A stretch of DNA of 64,000 bases from Magnetospirillum fulvum (GCF_900108475.1 NZ_FNWO01000007.1:1-64000), one strand, 5' to 3'. Counted from the stretch's first letter, positions 43,028 through 53,870 are shown. The notes: generated by a model from the sequence alone, not told the origin. Made by a program: numbers and translations.

Positions 43028-45235
43028 ATGATGAACGCCCTGGGGAGGGGTATCGTTGCCCTCGTGATCGCCGTCCTGGTGATGTTCGCCCTGCCCTCCT
43101 TCGCCGAGCCCCCCTCCAAACCGCTGCATCGGGTCCGCCTTCAACTGAAATGGCAGCACCAGTTCCAGTTCGCGGGATATTACGCCGCGATCGAAAAAGG
43201 GTATTACGCCGACGAAGGGCTCCAGGTCGAACTCGGCATCGGTGAGGTGGGAGCGAACGCGGCCCAGGACGTCGCGAGCGGCAAGGCTGACTTCGCGATC
43301 GGATCGCCCAGCGTCCTGATCGAACGCAATCGCGGACTGCCGGTGGTGGCGGTGGCGGCGGTGTTCCAGCATTCGCCGCTGGCCCTGATGGTCCGGCGCA
43401 ACAGCGGCTTTCAAAGTCCCCAATCGCTGGGGGGGCGGCGAGTCATGCTGGGGGGGCGCGACGGAACCGACGATTCCGAAATCCTGGCGATGTTCGCGGC
43501 CGAAGGAATGACGAAGCAGCCGGTTCTGCTGCTGCCGCACAGTGGCAATTTCGCCGATCTGTTCGAAGGCCGCGTCGATGCGATGTCGTCTTACATCACC
43601 GACACCGGGTCTCAGCACCATCCCATCGCGACCGAACTGTTTCTTCCCCGTCATTACGGGATCGATTTCTATGGTGACATTCTGGTTACCAGCCTCGCCC
43701 TTGCCACCGCTCAGCCCGAGCGGGTGCGAGGGTTCCAACGGGCAAGCCTGCGCGGATGGGACTACGCCCTTAAGCATCCCGAAGAAATCGCCGCGTTGAT
43801 CCATACCCGCTATGCACCGGACAAGTCCCGCGCCCGGCTTCTGGCCGAAGCAGCGGCGATGCGCGAATTGATCCTGCCCGATCTGGTCGAGATCGGACAC
43901 ATGAACCGGGGCCGCTGGACCCATATCGGCGAGACCTATGCGATGCTGGGGCTGATGGGGCCGGACTGGACACTGGACCGTTTCTTGTTCTCCGAGATCG
44001 AGACGGGGCAGACCGAGCGGTCCTCCCGCTGGGTCAAGACCGGAGGCATCGTCGGATTGGCCGGATTGCTGCTCGCCGTACTGCTGGCGGGTTTCGTCGC
44101 CCGGTTGCGGATTCTGGTCCGCCGTCGCACCGGCGAACTCGCCGCGAGCGAAGAGCAATTTCGCACCATCTTCGACAACATCAACGACGCGATCTTTCTA
44201 CTAGAGCCCGAGACCGGGGCGATCCTGTCTGTCAATCAGCGGATGAGCGAACTGTTCGGCTACCCGCGCGAGGAATTGCTGGGCCTGACGCTCGGCGATC
44301 TTGGCCTCAACGGCAGCATGGACGGCCGCACCGATCTCGTTCACTGGCTGAGCAAAGCCCGCAGCGACCGCCCCCATCTGTTCGAATGGAGGGTTCGCGC
44401 CAAGACCGGCCGGGGATTTTGGGTCGAGGTCAGCCTCTGTCAGGCCAGCATCGGCGGAGCCGACCGATTGCTGGTGGTCGCCCGCGACATATCGGCCCGC
44501 AAGGAGGTCGAGGAAAAGCTGCGCCAAACCATTGATGATCTGGTCAGCTCCAACAGTGATCTTGAACGCTTCGCCTATGTCTCGTCGCACGATCTCCAGA
44601 CACCGCTGCGCAACGTCGTCAGCTATGCCCAATTACTGGAGCGGCGCTATCGCGGCAAGCTTGACGCCGATGCCGACGAGTTCATCGGCTTTATCGTCGA
44701 CAACACCCGCCACATGTCGGAATTGATCAACGATCTGCTCGATTACACCCGGGTCGGACGTCCGTCCCTGCCGTTGGTCGAGGTCGATGTCCGCCGCCCG
44801 ATCGACCATGCCCTGGCGCTGCTCCAGCCCGAGATCACTGTGCTCCGGGCCTCGATCACGATCGGCGACATGCCCCGGGTGATGGCCGACGAAGCCCAGA
44901 TGGTCAGCCTGATGCAAAATCTGATCGGCAACAGTCTCAAATACCGTCACCCGGCCCGACCGCCCGAAATCTGCATCGAGGCAGCCCCTTATCCCGGCGG
45001 AATGTGGTGCTTTGCCGTTCGCGACAACGGGATCGGCATTGATAAACAGTATTTTTCCAAGATCTTCGAGATCTTCCAGCGCCTTCATCCCGATCACAAA
45101 TCGTCGGGAACCGGCATCGGTCTGGCGCTGTGCCAACGGATCGTCCACCGCTTTGGCGGCGATATCTGGGTCGAATCCGCGCCTGAGGTCGGCGCAACCT
45201 TCTTGTTCACCCTGGTTGCCGCACCGGAACGATAG
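43028..45235 (+). CDS. Sensor histidine kinase with periplasmic NMT1/THI5-like domain, PAS and kinase core
   Basis: The protein has about 735 residues. A signal or anchor lies at about 8-26. An NMT1/SsuA-type binding domain (about 34-320) begins VRLQLKWQHQFQFAGYYAAI. A membrane helix is at about 337-360 and PAS at about 376-500. HisKA has phosphoacceptor His521 in VSSHDLQTPL, and HATPase has NLIGNSLKYRHPA and DNGIGID. Such domains bind thiamin precursors, sulfonates or similar ligands. The start is uncertain: ATG 43028 fits the signal peptide but lacks a good ribosome site. The kinase half closely resembles that of the Liv-operon kinase. Confidence 0.9.
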   Translation: MMNALGRGIVALVIAVLVMFALPSFAEPPSKPLHRVRLQLKWQHQFQFAGYYAAIEKGYYADEGLQVELGIGEVGANAAQDVASGKADFAIGSPSVLIERNRGLPVVAVAAVFQHSPLALMVRRNSGFQSPQSLGGRRVMLGGRDGTDDSEILAMFAAEGMTKQPVLLLPHSGNFADLFEGRVDAMSSYITDTGSQHHPIATELFLPRHYGIDFYGDILVTSLALATAQPERVRGFQRASLRGWDYALKHPEEIAALIHTRYAPDKSRARLLAEAAAMRELILPDLVEIGHMNRGRWTHIGETYAMLGLMGPDWTLDRFLFSEIETGQTERSSRWVKTGGIVGLAGLLLAVLLAGFVARLRILVRRRTGELAASEEQFRTIFDNINDAIFLLEPETGAILSVNQRMSELFGYPREELLGLTLGDLGLNGSMDGRTDLVHWLSKARSDRPHLFEWRVRAKTGRGFWVEVSLCQASIGGADRLLVVARDISARKEVEEKLRQTIDDLVSSNSDLERFAYVSSHDLQTPLRNVVSYAQLLERRYRGKLDADADEFIGFIVDNTRHMSELINDLLDYTRVGRPSLPLVEVDVRRPIDHALALLQPEITVLRASITIGDMPRVMADEAQMVSLMQNLIGNSLKYRHPARPPEICIEAAPYPGGMWCFAVRDNGIGIDKQYFSKIFEIFQRLHPDHKSSGTGIGLALCQRIVHRFGGDIWVESAPEVGATFLFTLVAAPER

Positions 45236-45241
45236 AGAGGA

Positions 45242-45655
45242 TCAGTCTTTCTTGGCGCCGCCGCCATGGTGGGGCGGCGAGAACATGTCGAGCGCCTTGC
45301 ACAGCAACTCGCCAATCGGACGCGGGCGCGGCGGCGACAGACGGTCGGCCAGATAATCGCTCACCGCCTTGGCCGGGTCGGTCTCGGCGGTCAGCCGGAC
45401 ATCAAGGCCGCGACGCATCATCTTGGTCACGAAGCCCTCGCCCGCCGAAATCGCGAGCAGAGCATCGACCCCGTCCAATGGATGCGGTTGGCCGTCCTCG
45501 TGATGGTGGAACACCATCCGGGGATCAAGCACAACCCGGGACGGCAAAGCCGATACCGCGCCACCGGCGCATTCCCACACCAACCACGAGCGGGCACGTC
45601 CGGCATGACCGGAAATCCGGGAAAAACGGGAATCGACAGCGACGGCGATCTTCAT
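45242..45655 (-). CDS. NifX/NifB-family (dinitrogenase iron-molybdenum cofactor) protein
   Basis: The protein has 137 residues. MKIAVAVDSRFSRISGHAGR and ARSWLVWEC give the NifX/VnfX/NafY-type fold. DGVDALLAISAGEGFVTKMM and RRGLDVRLTAETDPAKAV complete it. An HHHED stretch could bind metal. Family members carry Fe-Mo cofactor precursors, but many are found outside nif clusters with unknown roles. Here no other nif gene is adjacent. It lies convergent with the sensor kinase, 6 bases apart, and divergent from a NarL-type regulator. Confidence 0.85.
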   Translation of the reverse strand: MKIAVAVDSRFSRISGHAGRARSWLVWECAGGAVSALPSRVVLDPRMVFHHHEDGQPHPLDGVDALLAISAGEGFVTKMMRRGLDVRLTAETDPAKAVSDYLADRLSPPRPRPIGELLCKALDMFSPPHHGGGAKKD

Positions 45656-45816
45656 CGCGACACTTTACGGGATCGACCGGGCTGTGTGAAGCTTGTCATA
45701 GACGCGTCGTCCGGATTCGGAGAAAACCCTCAACGAACAAACAATTTTTCTTAAATTCGCTATACACTTAATCTTTATCCGGTTGACGGTTTTGGTCCCG
45801 ATGGAGGAGTTCGTCC

Positions 45817-46446
45817 GTGACGGTTCGTATTGTCATCGCCGAGGATCAGCAATTGGTCCGCCAGGGTCTGGTCGCCCTGCTTGCCTCCAACGACGTCGCC
45901 ATCGTCGGCGAAGCCCAAAACGGTCGGATCGCCATCGATATGGCCCGCAGCCTGGCTCCCGACGTCGTGCTGATGGATTTGTCGATGCCCGAAATGGACG
46001 GAGTCGAGGCGACCCGTCAAATCAAGCGGTTGACGCCTCGGGTCAAGGTTCTCGTTCTCAGCGCCGCCAATTGCGAAAAGCGAGTAGCCGAGGCGCTGGC
46101 GGCGGGGGCGGACGGTTATGCCCTTAAGAAGATGAGCCACGGCGACTTGATGGAAGCGATCAGCGCCGTTGCCGCCGGTCGCCCCTATCTTGGTCCTGGC
46201 CTGTCCGAGGATCTGGTCCGCGAACATCTAGCCGGAACGGAACCGGGCGGGATCAATCTGACCGGGCGCGAACGCGAAGTGCTGCGCCTGATCGCGCGGG
46301 GACTAAAAAATCGCGAGATCGCCAACGATCTCGGCATCGCGGTCAAGACGGTCGAAACCCACCGCACCAAGATCATGCAAAAGCTCGACCTGCACAATTC
46401 GGCCGAACTCGCCGCCTATGCGATCCGGCGCGGGATGATCGAGTAG
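45817..46446 (+). CDS. NarL/LuxR-type response regulator
   Basis: The protein has 209 residues. The receiver domain has IVIAEDQQLVRQGL, with the phosphorylation Asp in VLMDLSMPEMDG and the Lys in ALKKMS. The output is a LuxR helix-turn-helix, LTGREREVLRLIARGLKNRE and VETHRTKIMQKLDLHN. GTG 45817 follows GGAGGAG at good spacing. The AT-rich 160-bp spacer before it probably holds its promoter. Its kinase is unknown. The nearby HisKA-type kinase is not the usual partner of NarL regulators. Confidence 0.93.
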   Translation: MTVRIVIAEDQQLVRQGLVALLASNDVAIVGEAQNGRIAIDMARSLAPDVVLMDLSMPEMDGVEATRQIKRLTPRVKVLVLSAANCEKRVAEALAAGADGYALKKMSHGDLMEAISAVAAGRPYLGPGLSEDLVREHLAGTEPGGINLTGREREVLRLIARGLKNREIANDLGIAVKTVETHRTKIMQKLDLHNSAELAAYAIRRGMIE

Positions 46447-46447
46447 C

Positions 46448-46463
46448 GGTCGCCGGGGCGACC
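46448..46463. terminator. Hairpin between convergent regulator and cutA genes
   Basis: GGTCGCC (46448-46454) and GGCGACC (46457-46463) form a 6-7 bp stem with a tiny loop. It fills the 19-base gap between stop codons. No T run is present, so it may block read-through or stabilise 3-prime ends. Confidence 0.35.
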
Positions 46464-46465
46464 TG

Positions 46466-46795
46466 TCACCCCTGGTTGACAGGCCCGGTTTCGGCGGCGA
46501 TCCAGGCCAGGAAGTCCGGATTGCCGCCCTCGATCGGCAGACGGACGACGCAGGGGCATTCGTAGGAATGCAGCTCGCACAGGCGGGCCGTCGCCGCCTC
46601 GGCCAGCTCGGAACGGGTTTTTAAGATCAGCACCGCCTCGGCATCCTCGCGCAGTTCGCCCTGCCAGCGATAGATGGACGTCATACCGTCCAACACGTTG
46701 GCGCAGGCGGCCAGACGCGCCTCGACCAACGCGCGGCCCAAAGCCAGGGCTTCGTCACGGCTGGCAGCGGTAACATACAGCAGACAGACGCTCAT
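46466..46795 (-). CDS. cutA: Divalent-cation tolerance protein CutA
   Basis: The protein has 109 residues. LLYVTAASRDEALALGRALV, RLAACANVLDGMTSIYRWQG and LHSYECPCVVRLPIEGGNPD are the canonical CutA blocks. It forms a trimer like PII proteins. It was linked to copper tolerance in E. coli, but its molecular role is unclear. A strong intrinsic terminator lies only 19 bases upstream of its start, so its transcript either begins after it or depends on read-through. Confidence 0.95.
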   Translation of the reverse strand: MSVCLLYVTAASRDEALALGRALVEARLAACANVLDGMTSIYRWQGELREDAEAVLILKTRSELAEAATARLCELHSYECPCVVRLPIEGGNPDFLAWIAAETGPVNQG

Positions 46796-46813
46796 TTGCG
46801 GCAGCCCTCACGG

Positions 46814-46900
46814 AAAAAGACGGGGCAGGTCTTCGGCCTGCCCCGTATAAAGTCGGTATCGGCGTTTCCCGGAAGAGGAGATCGGACGGGACGCCCATGT
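46814..46900 (-). ncRNA. Candidate small RNA ending in a strong terminator
   Basis: Read on the minus strand, TATTAT (46913-46908) could be a -10 box. About 8 bases later begins a hairpin, GGCGT/ACGCC reinforced by CCCG/CGGG, whose loop contains the CU-rich CTCCTCTTC. The RNA would end with a perfect 10-bp stem, ACGGGGCAGG/CCTGCCCCGT (46846-46820), followed by CTTTTT. No -35 box is clear. This lies in a 307-bp gap that holds no gene. The alternative is a cutA leader with an attenuator. Confidence 0.5.
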
Positions 46901-47102
46901 CACACATATAATAATCAGGTAAACGGATTTCGATACCCCGGCGTGATGAAAAACATCGGCGTCAACTGCGGTCGCGGTTGACGGGAGGAACGCACAAATG
47001 TGTCAACAAGGATCGGTGGCGACGGGTGGACAGAAGCCCCAACTGACGATAGCCTGACCGTTGAGGGCCGGGACTATACCCGGTGAGCAGAAGGAGCATC
47101 CC

Positions 47103-48092
47103 ATGGACCTGTCCACCCGCTATCTCGGCCTCACCCTGACCTGTCCTCTGGTGGTTTCGGCCTCCCCGCTTGCTTTGGACGTCGGCAACATCCGCAAGAT
47201 GGAGGATTTCGGGGCCGGGGCCGTGGTGCTGCCCTCGATCTTTCAGGAAGATATCGAAAACGAAATCGACGAGATGGAACGTCTGGGAGCCGAAGGCAAT
47301 TCCGAGGCCTTCACCTATTTCCCGGCAGGCCTGAGCGAGAATGTCGGGCCGAAGAATTACCTCGACCTGATCCGCCGCGCCCGCGCCGCCGTCGATATTC
47401 CGGTGATCGCCAGCCTGAACGGCACCACGCCTGCCGGATGGATCGACTATGCCCGCCAGACCGAGCAGGCCGGAGCCCATGCGCTGGAACTGAATGTCTA
47501 TTATCTGCCGACCGATCTGGTTTCCAGCGGAGCCGAGGTCGAAGCCCGCTATCTCGAAATCTTGAGCGCGGTCAAGAAAGCGGTATCGATTCCGGTGGCG
47601 ATGAAGCTCAGCCCCTATTTCAGCTCGCCCGGCCACATGATCCAGACCCTCGATCAGGCCGGAGCCGACGGCGTCGTTCTGTTCAACCGCTTTTACCAGC
47701 CCGATATCGACCTCGACGAACTGACCCTGCTGCGCGATCTCAAGCTCAGCAACCGGGGCGAAATCCGGCTGCCGCTGCTGTGGATCGCCGCGCTGTCGGG
47801 CAAGCTGAAGGGCTCAATCGCCGCCAGTTCCGGGGTTCAGACCGCAGCCGAAGTGATCAAATATCTGTTTGCCGGTGCCGATGTGGTGATGACCACCTCG
47901 GCCCTGATGCGTCATGGCGTCGAATATCTGAAGGTGCTGAAGGACGGACTGGTCGCCGACCTCACCGCCCGCGAAGCGACTTCCGTCGCCGAAATCCGGG
48001 GCCGCCTCAGCCGCGGCGCGGTCGGCGACGTCACCGCCTATGATCGGGTAAACTACATTCGCATCCTGCGCGGAGGTCTCCACTCCGCCTGA
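47103..48092 (+). CDS. Dihydroorotate dehydrogenase-like flavoprotein
   Basis: The protein has 329 residues with a TIM-barrel of the PyrD-like family. MDLSTRYLGLTLTCPLVVSA, IASLNGTTPAGWIDYARQTE, HALELNVYYLP and VAMKLSPYFSS are characteristic of the PyrD-like subgroup rather than true PyrD. FMN-contacting lysines are kept, and SGVQTAAEVIKYLFAGADVV covers the phosphate site. In other bacteria such genes accompany nifJ or similar redox genes. Their reaction is not established. ATG 47103 follows GGAG. Confidence 0.88.
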   Translation: MDLSTRYLGLTLTCPLVVSASPLALDVGNIRKMEDFGAGAVVLPSIFQEDIENEIDEMERLGAEGNSEAFTYFPAGLSENVGPKNYLDLIRRARAAVDIPVIASLNGTTPAGWIDYARQTEQAGAHALELNVYYLPTDLVSSGAEVEARYLEILSAVKKAVSIPVAMKLSPYFSSPGHMIQTLDQAGADGVVLFNRFYQPDIDLDELTLLRDLKLSNRGEIRLPLLWIAALSGKLKGSIAASSGVQTAAEVIKYLFAGADVVMTTSALMRHGVEYLKVLKDGLVADLTAREATSVAEIRGRLSRGAVGDVTAYDRVNYIRILRGGLHSA

Positions 48093-48131
48093 CGCGAATC
48101 AATTATCTACGGGATTTATGGATTAGTAGCC

Positions 48132-48159
48132 TTGACAGCTACGGCCAAGGGTGTGAAAT
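48132..48159 (+). promoter_or_regulatory. Candidate promoter of metY with an inverted repeat over its -35
   Basis: TTGACA (48132-48137) and TGAAAT (48154-48159) are 16 bases apart, about 37 bases before metY. The -35 sits in the loop of GTAGC/GCTAC arms (48126-48142), which could be an operator. No known SAM riboswitch consensus was recognised in the 104-bp spacer. Confidence 0.4.
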
Positions 48160-48196
48160 TCCCTCTCAATCCCGTGCGGATAAGGAGCAGAGGTCG

Positions 48197-50510
<2,314 letters not shown>

Positions 50511-50528
50511 CCGCCGTTCAAACGATTG

Positions 50529-50565
50529 ATCCCCCCGACATCCCGGCGATGTCGGGGGGATTTTC
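50529..50565 (+). terminator. Strong rho-independent terminator after hemB
   Basis: A perfect 14-bp stem, ATCCCCCCGACATC against GATGTCGGGGGGAT, has a 5-base loop and is followed by TTTCGTTT. It ends the metY-hemB transcript 19 bases after the hemB stop. Confidence 0.92.
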
Positions 50566-50606
50566 GTTTCGGACAATCATTGATCGGCGGCTCGCAAGGG
50601 CGACCG

Positions 50607-51419
50607 TCAAAACGGCAAGGGGGTCTCGGGCGAGGTGATCTCGGTCTGGCCGGTGACAGTGATCGTCGATTCCCGAGGCAGGCACAGCATGTTGACCGAG
50701 CTGATATTGCCAAAGACGTTCTCGGCGACCTGACGGTAATTGTCCGAAACGAACAGCCGGGGCGTATGCCACCACAGCCGATAATCGAGCGCGATGATCG
50801 CGGCGATCAGCGCCGCCGACTTTTCCCGTCGGTCGTTCTCGACATAGAGAATCGGGCGCAGGGTCTGGATCGTCCGCTCGGCCCCGGCGATCACCCCGGC
50901 CTCGCTACCCTCGACATCAATCTTCAGCAGCTTCAGCGCGGTCAGGCCATAGGAATCCAGCGTCCGCACCGGACAGGGCTCGCCCTCGGCGGCACCGAGG
51001 GACACCCCGCCGAAATTGGCCTGACGGCTCAGCGACAACGCGGGAACAGCGATTTCGCCACTCTCCGCCCCCAGCGCCACCCGTTCGGCCCAAATCTGGT
51101 CCAGCCCGTTGAGAACCACATTGGCGGTCAGGAGATTGAAAATCCCGCGCTGGGGTTCGAAGGCAAGCACCCGCCCGCTTGGCCCGACCATCCGCCCGAG
51201 CGGGATCGTCAGGGCGCCGATATTGGCTCCGGCCTCGACGACGACGTCGCCCGGCTGGACGAGTTGGCGAAACAGAACCGCCTCGGCGGGAGAATACTCG
51301 CCGTAAACGGCCAAGGAGCGTCCGACATAGACGTCCCTGGCCGGATACAGCATCGGGCCATGCCGACAGGAGGCGGCCCCGATCCAGGGCGGCAGAACCA
51401 ATCCGGTCGGCGCGTCCAT
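50607..51419 (-). CDS. FkbM-family methyltransferase
   Basis: The protein has 270 residues. VVVEAGANIGALTIPLGRMV is the SAM loop. VLAFEPQRGIFNLLTANVVL, LLKIDVEGSEAGVIAGAERT and LRPILYVEND are hallmark FkbM blocks. It likely O-methylates a sugar or other small molecule. ATG 51419 overlaps the stop of the GH17 gene in TGATG, so translation is coupled. This suggests it methylates a glycan made or remodelled by that enzyme, which is inference only. Confidence 0.88.
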   Translation of the reverse strand: MDAPTGLVLPPWIGAASCRHGPMLYPARDVYVGRSLAVYGEYSPAEAVLFRQLVQPGDVVVEAGANIGALTIPLGRMVGPSGRVLAFEPQRGIFNLLTANVVLNGLDQIWAERVALGAESGEIAVPALSLSRQANFGGVSLGAAEGEPCPVRTLDSYGLTALKLLKIDVEGSEAGVIAGAERTIQTLRPILYVENDRREKSAALIAAIIALDYRLWWHTPRLFVSDNYRQVAENVFGNISSVNMLCLPRESTITVTGQTEITSPETPLPF

Positions 51420-53113
51420 CACCCCACCTTACGGTTCAAACGCCAGTCGGCGAGATAAGGCAGCGCCATCAGCAGCACCATCGCCGCCCAGGTCACCATT
51501 TCCTGATTGATCCACATCCCCCGCAGCAGCAGCGGAAGCTGATCGCTGAAGGCCGGATGCGAAACGACGAAATCGTCGCCCCGCGCCAACGCCACCGCCT
51601 CGGACAGCAGCGAGGCGAACGCCGCCAGCGCCAGCCCGATCGTCATCGCCCGCGCTGGAACGAAGCCGCCTTCGCTGGCGCCGCCGAACAGACGCCCAAC
51701 GGCAAAAGCGTTGCGCCAATCCAGCCGCAACACCGCCATCCGGGCCAGACCATAGGCGGTGACGCCCAGGCACGGCACCAGGAATTCCAGGTTGGGAATG
51801 TCGCGATAGCGGCCATGGACCAGCAACAGCGTCGAAGCGACGATCGCGGCAATCGCGTAAAAGGGCACCAGACGCTCGGCACGGCGGTCGGCGACCGGAG
51901 CGGCCCCCTCGGCGAAGCCCACCGCCGCCGCCCGGACCAGCAACAATGCCAGAGCGGCCTGCAAACCGGTTCGCACCCAGGCCCAAACTTCGTCGGTCAG
52001 ATCAAAAGCGACGGCCTGGGCGTTGACAGCCTGCCACACCACCAGCCCGGCCATGATCTGAGCCAGAACGGCAACGGTCAAACCGGCTCCGAAACGATAG
52101 CGGGCCGAGCCGCGCAGCAGGAAGCCCAGAGCGGCAATCGTGCCCAAAGCAGCGGCGGCGGCGGCATGACGCGGCCAGAACGGACTGGGCTCGACCGGAC
52201 CGGACATCGCGAACTTGACCCGGCGATCGGAATCGACGACGCCCCAATTGGCCCCGACGGTCCCTTCCATCCGCGCTTTCCACGGTTGATCAAACGCCTC
52301 GACGACGTTGTAATCGAAGCCGTTTTCCTTCGACACCTGAGCCAGGGTGCGAACGAAGCGGGCTCCGTTCTCCATGCTGGCCACCGCCGGACCGCGCGAG
52401 CGGCCGCGCGTCGGCCACCCCGCCTCGCCGATCAGAATCGGCTTGCCGGGGAAGGTTTCGGCCATGCGGCGATAGATATCGACGATATGGCGGGCGCTGC
52501 CCTCGACCCCGATCGGCTCATCCTCCCAATAGGGCAGGATGTGGATCGTAATGAAATCGACCTCGTTCGCCAATTGCGGGTATTTCAGCCAGAACGCCCA
52601 GACGTCGGCATAGGAGACCGGCTGCGACACCCGCGACTTGACGGTCCGGATGTGGTTGATCAGATCCTCGACCGGCAGATCCTGGCGCAGCAGAACCTCG
52701 TTACCGACGATCACCCGCTTGATGCTGTTGGGATATTTGTTGGCGGCGGCGATCAGCGCCTCGACCTCGCGGCGGTTGACGATCGGTTTCTCGCCCAGCC
52801 AGGCGGAATGGATCACCTCCATCCCCAATTCCTCGGCCAGCTTCGGCACCACCTCCATCCCTTCGAGGCTGGTGTAGGTGCGAACGCCCTTGGTCACTCC
52901 GGCCAGACTGCGCAGATCCTCGGCGACCTGTTCCGGCGGCGGATAATCCTGGGTCAGCGGGCTTTGGCCGCGCCGAAACGGCGCGAACGAGACCGAGGGA
53001 AACGGTTCGGCGAACGACAGTTCGACCGGAACCGGACGATTGAACCACCACCAACCGGCGACCTGAAGGCCTGCCAGCACGGCGACGACAACGACAGCAA
53101 GGATACGATTCAT
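51419..53113 (-). CDS. GH17-type beta-glucanase/transglycosylase with C-terminal membrane domain
   Basis: The protein has 564 residues. An N-terminal anchor (about 4-24) precedes a TIM-barrel of glycoside hydrolase family 17 (about 35-300). RVIVGNEVLLR carries the acid/base Glu and KPILIGEAGWPTRGRS the nucleophile Glu. About eight membrane helices follow. Bacterial relatives cleave or transfer beta-1,3-glucan chains in the periplasm. ATG 53113 gives a clean signal anchor. It lies 40 bases after the DUF502 gene and is coupled to an FkbM methyltransferase. Confidence 0.87.
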   Translation of the reverse strand: MNRILAVVVVAVLAGLQVAGWWWFNRPVPVELSFAEPFPSVSFAPFRRGQSPLTQDYPPPEQVAEDLRSLAGVTKGVRTYTSLEGMEVVPKLAEELGMEVIHSAWLGEKPIVNRREVEALIAAANKYPNSIKRVIVGNEVLLRQDLPVEDLINHIRTVKSRVSQPVSYADVWAFWLKYPQLANEVDFITIHILPYWEDEPIGVEGSARHIVDIYRRMAETFPGKPILIGEAGWPTRGRSRGPAVASMENGARFVRTLAQVSKENGFDYNVVEAFDQPWKARMEGTVGANWGVVDSDRRVKFAMSGPVEPSPFWPRHAAAAAALGTIAALGFLLRGSARYRFGAGLTVAVLAQIMAGLVVWQAVNAQAVAFDLTDEVWAWVRTGLQAALALLLVRAAAVGFAEGAAPVADRRAERLVPFYAIAAIVASTLLLVHGRYRDIPNLEFLVPCLGVTAYGLARMAVLRLDWRNAFAVGRLFGGASEGGFVPARAMTIGLALAAFASLLSEAVALARGDDFVVSHPAFSDQLPLLLRGMWINQEMVTWAAMVLLMALPYLADWRLNRKVG

Positions 53114-53153
53114 GGTATTCCCGGTTGGGGGGGAGTGGACGGGCCGTCTTTCT

Positions 53154-53870
53154 CTAAGCGCCGCCGCCGCCGCCGTCAATTGCGGCGGCAAGGGGGGGAG
53201 GCGTCGTCCCGGCGCCCGCCACCACGTCATCGGGGGTCAGGATGCCGGTCGAGACGACCATCTTCAGGGCGTCCTCGACACTGATCGACAGCAGCCGCAC
53301 CGACCGGCGCGGCACGAACAGCAGAAAGCCCGAGGTCGGATTGGGGGTGGTCGGAACAAAGACGTTGACCATTTCCTCGTCGAAACAAGCCCGCACCTCG
53401 CCATTGGTCGTGCCGGTGATGAAGGCCAGGGTCCACAGGCCCGGACGGGGATATTCGAGCAGCACGACCTCGCGGAAGGCTTCGGCCTTCTGGGCCAGGA
53501 CGGTATGCACCACCTGCTTGATCGCCGCATAGATGCTGCGGATCACCGGCATCCGGCCCAGCAGGGACTCCGACACCGCCAGCACCAGCCGACCGGCGAT
53601 GTTGGCGGTCAGCGCCCCCACCGCGGTCAGTCCGACCAGCGCCAGCAGAACCCCGAACCCGGGCAGGTAGTGCGACAGCCCCCACGATGGTGGGAACAGC
53701 GATGAAACCTGAGTGTCGATAAAGCTGATCACCGCCCAGACGATATAAACGGTGAGCGAGATCGGCGCGGCCACCAGCAACCCGGCCAGGAAGTTGGCAC
53801 GCAGACGGGCCACCAGTCCGGCGGAGGATTCGTCTGGGCGGGAGACCGCCGGATCGGGCTGAGGGCTCAT
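53154..53870 (-). CDS. DUF502 membrane protein
   Basis: The protein has 238 residues. LRANFLAGLLVAAPISLTVY and IVWAVISFIDTQV form the first membrane segment, and the second is around LPGFGVLLALVGLTAVGALT. The soluble part has VIRSIYAAIKQVVHTVL, VVLLEYPRPGLWTLAFITG and VFVPTTPNPTSGFLLFVPR, all typical of DUF502. The function of the family is unknown. The C terminus ends in a Gly-rich tail. It is likely the first gene of an operon with the GH17 and FkbM genes. Confidence 0.9.
   Translation of the reverse strand: MSPQPDPAVSRPDESSAGLVARLRANFLAGLLVAAPISLTVYIVWAVISFIDTQVSSLFPPSWGLSHYLPGFGVLLALVGLTAVGALTANIAGRLVLAVSESLLGRMPVIRSIYAAIKQVVHTVLAQKAEAFREVVLLEYPRPGLWTLAFITGTTNGEVRACFDEEMVNVFVPTTPNPTSGFLLFVPRRSVRLLSISVEDALKMVVSTGILTPDDVVAGAGTTPPPLAAAIDGGGGGA

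Noticed and set aside
45242-45655. Part of a nitrogenase (nif) cluster
   Set aside because: Only one NifX/NifB-family gene is present. Its neighbours are signalling genes and cutA, and family members often occur outside nif loci.
48093-48196. SAM riboswitch before metY
   Set aside because: Neither the SAM-I nor the SAM-II (metA-type) consensus blocks could be recognised. Only a small inverted repeat at a possible promoter is visible.
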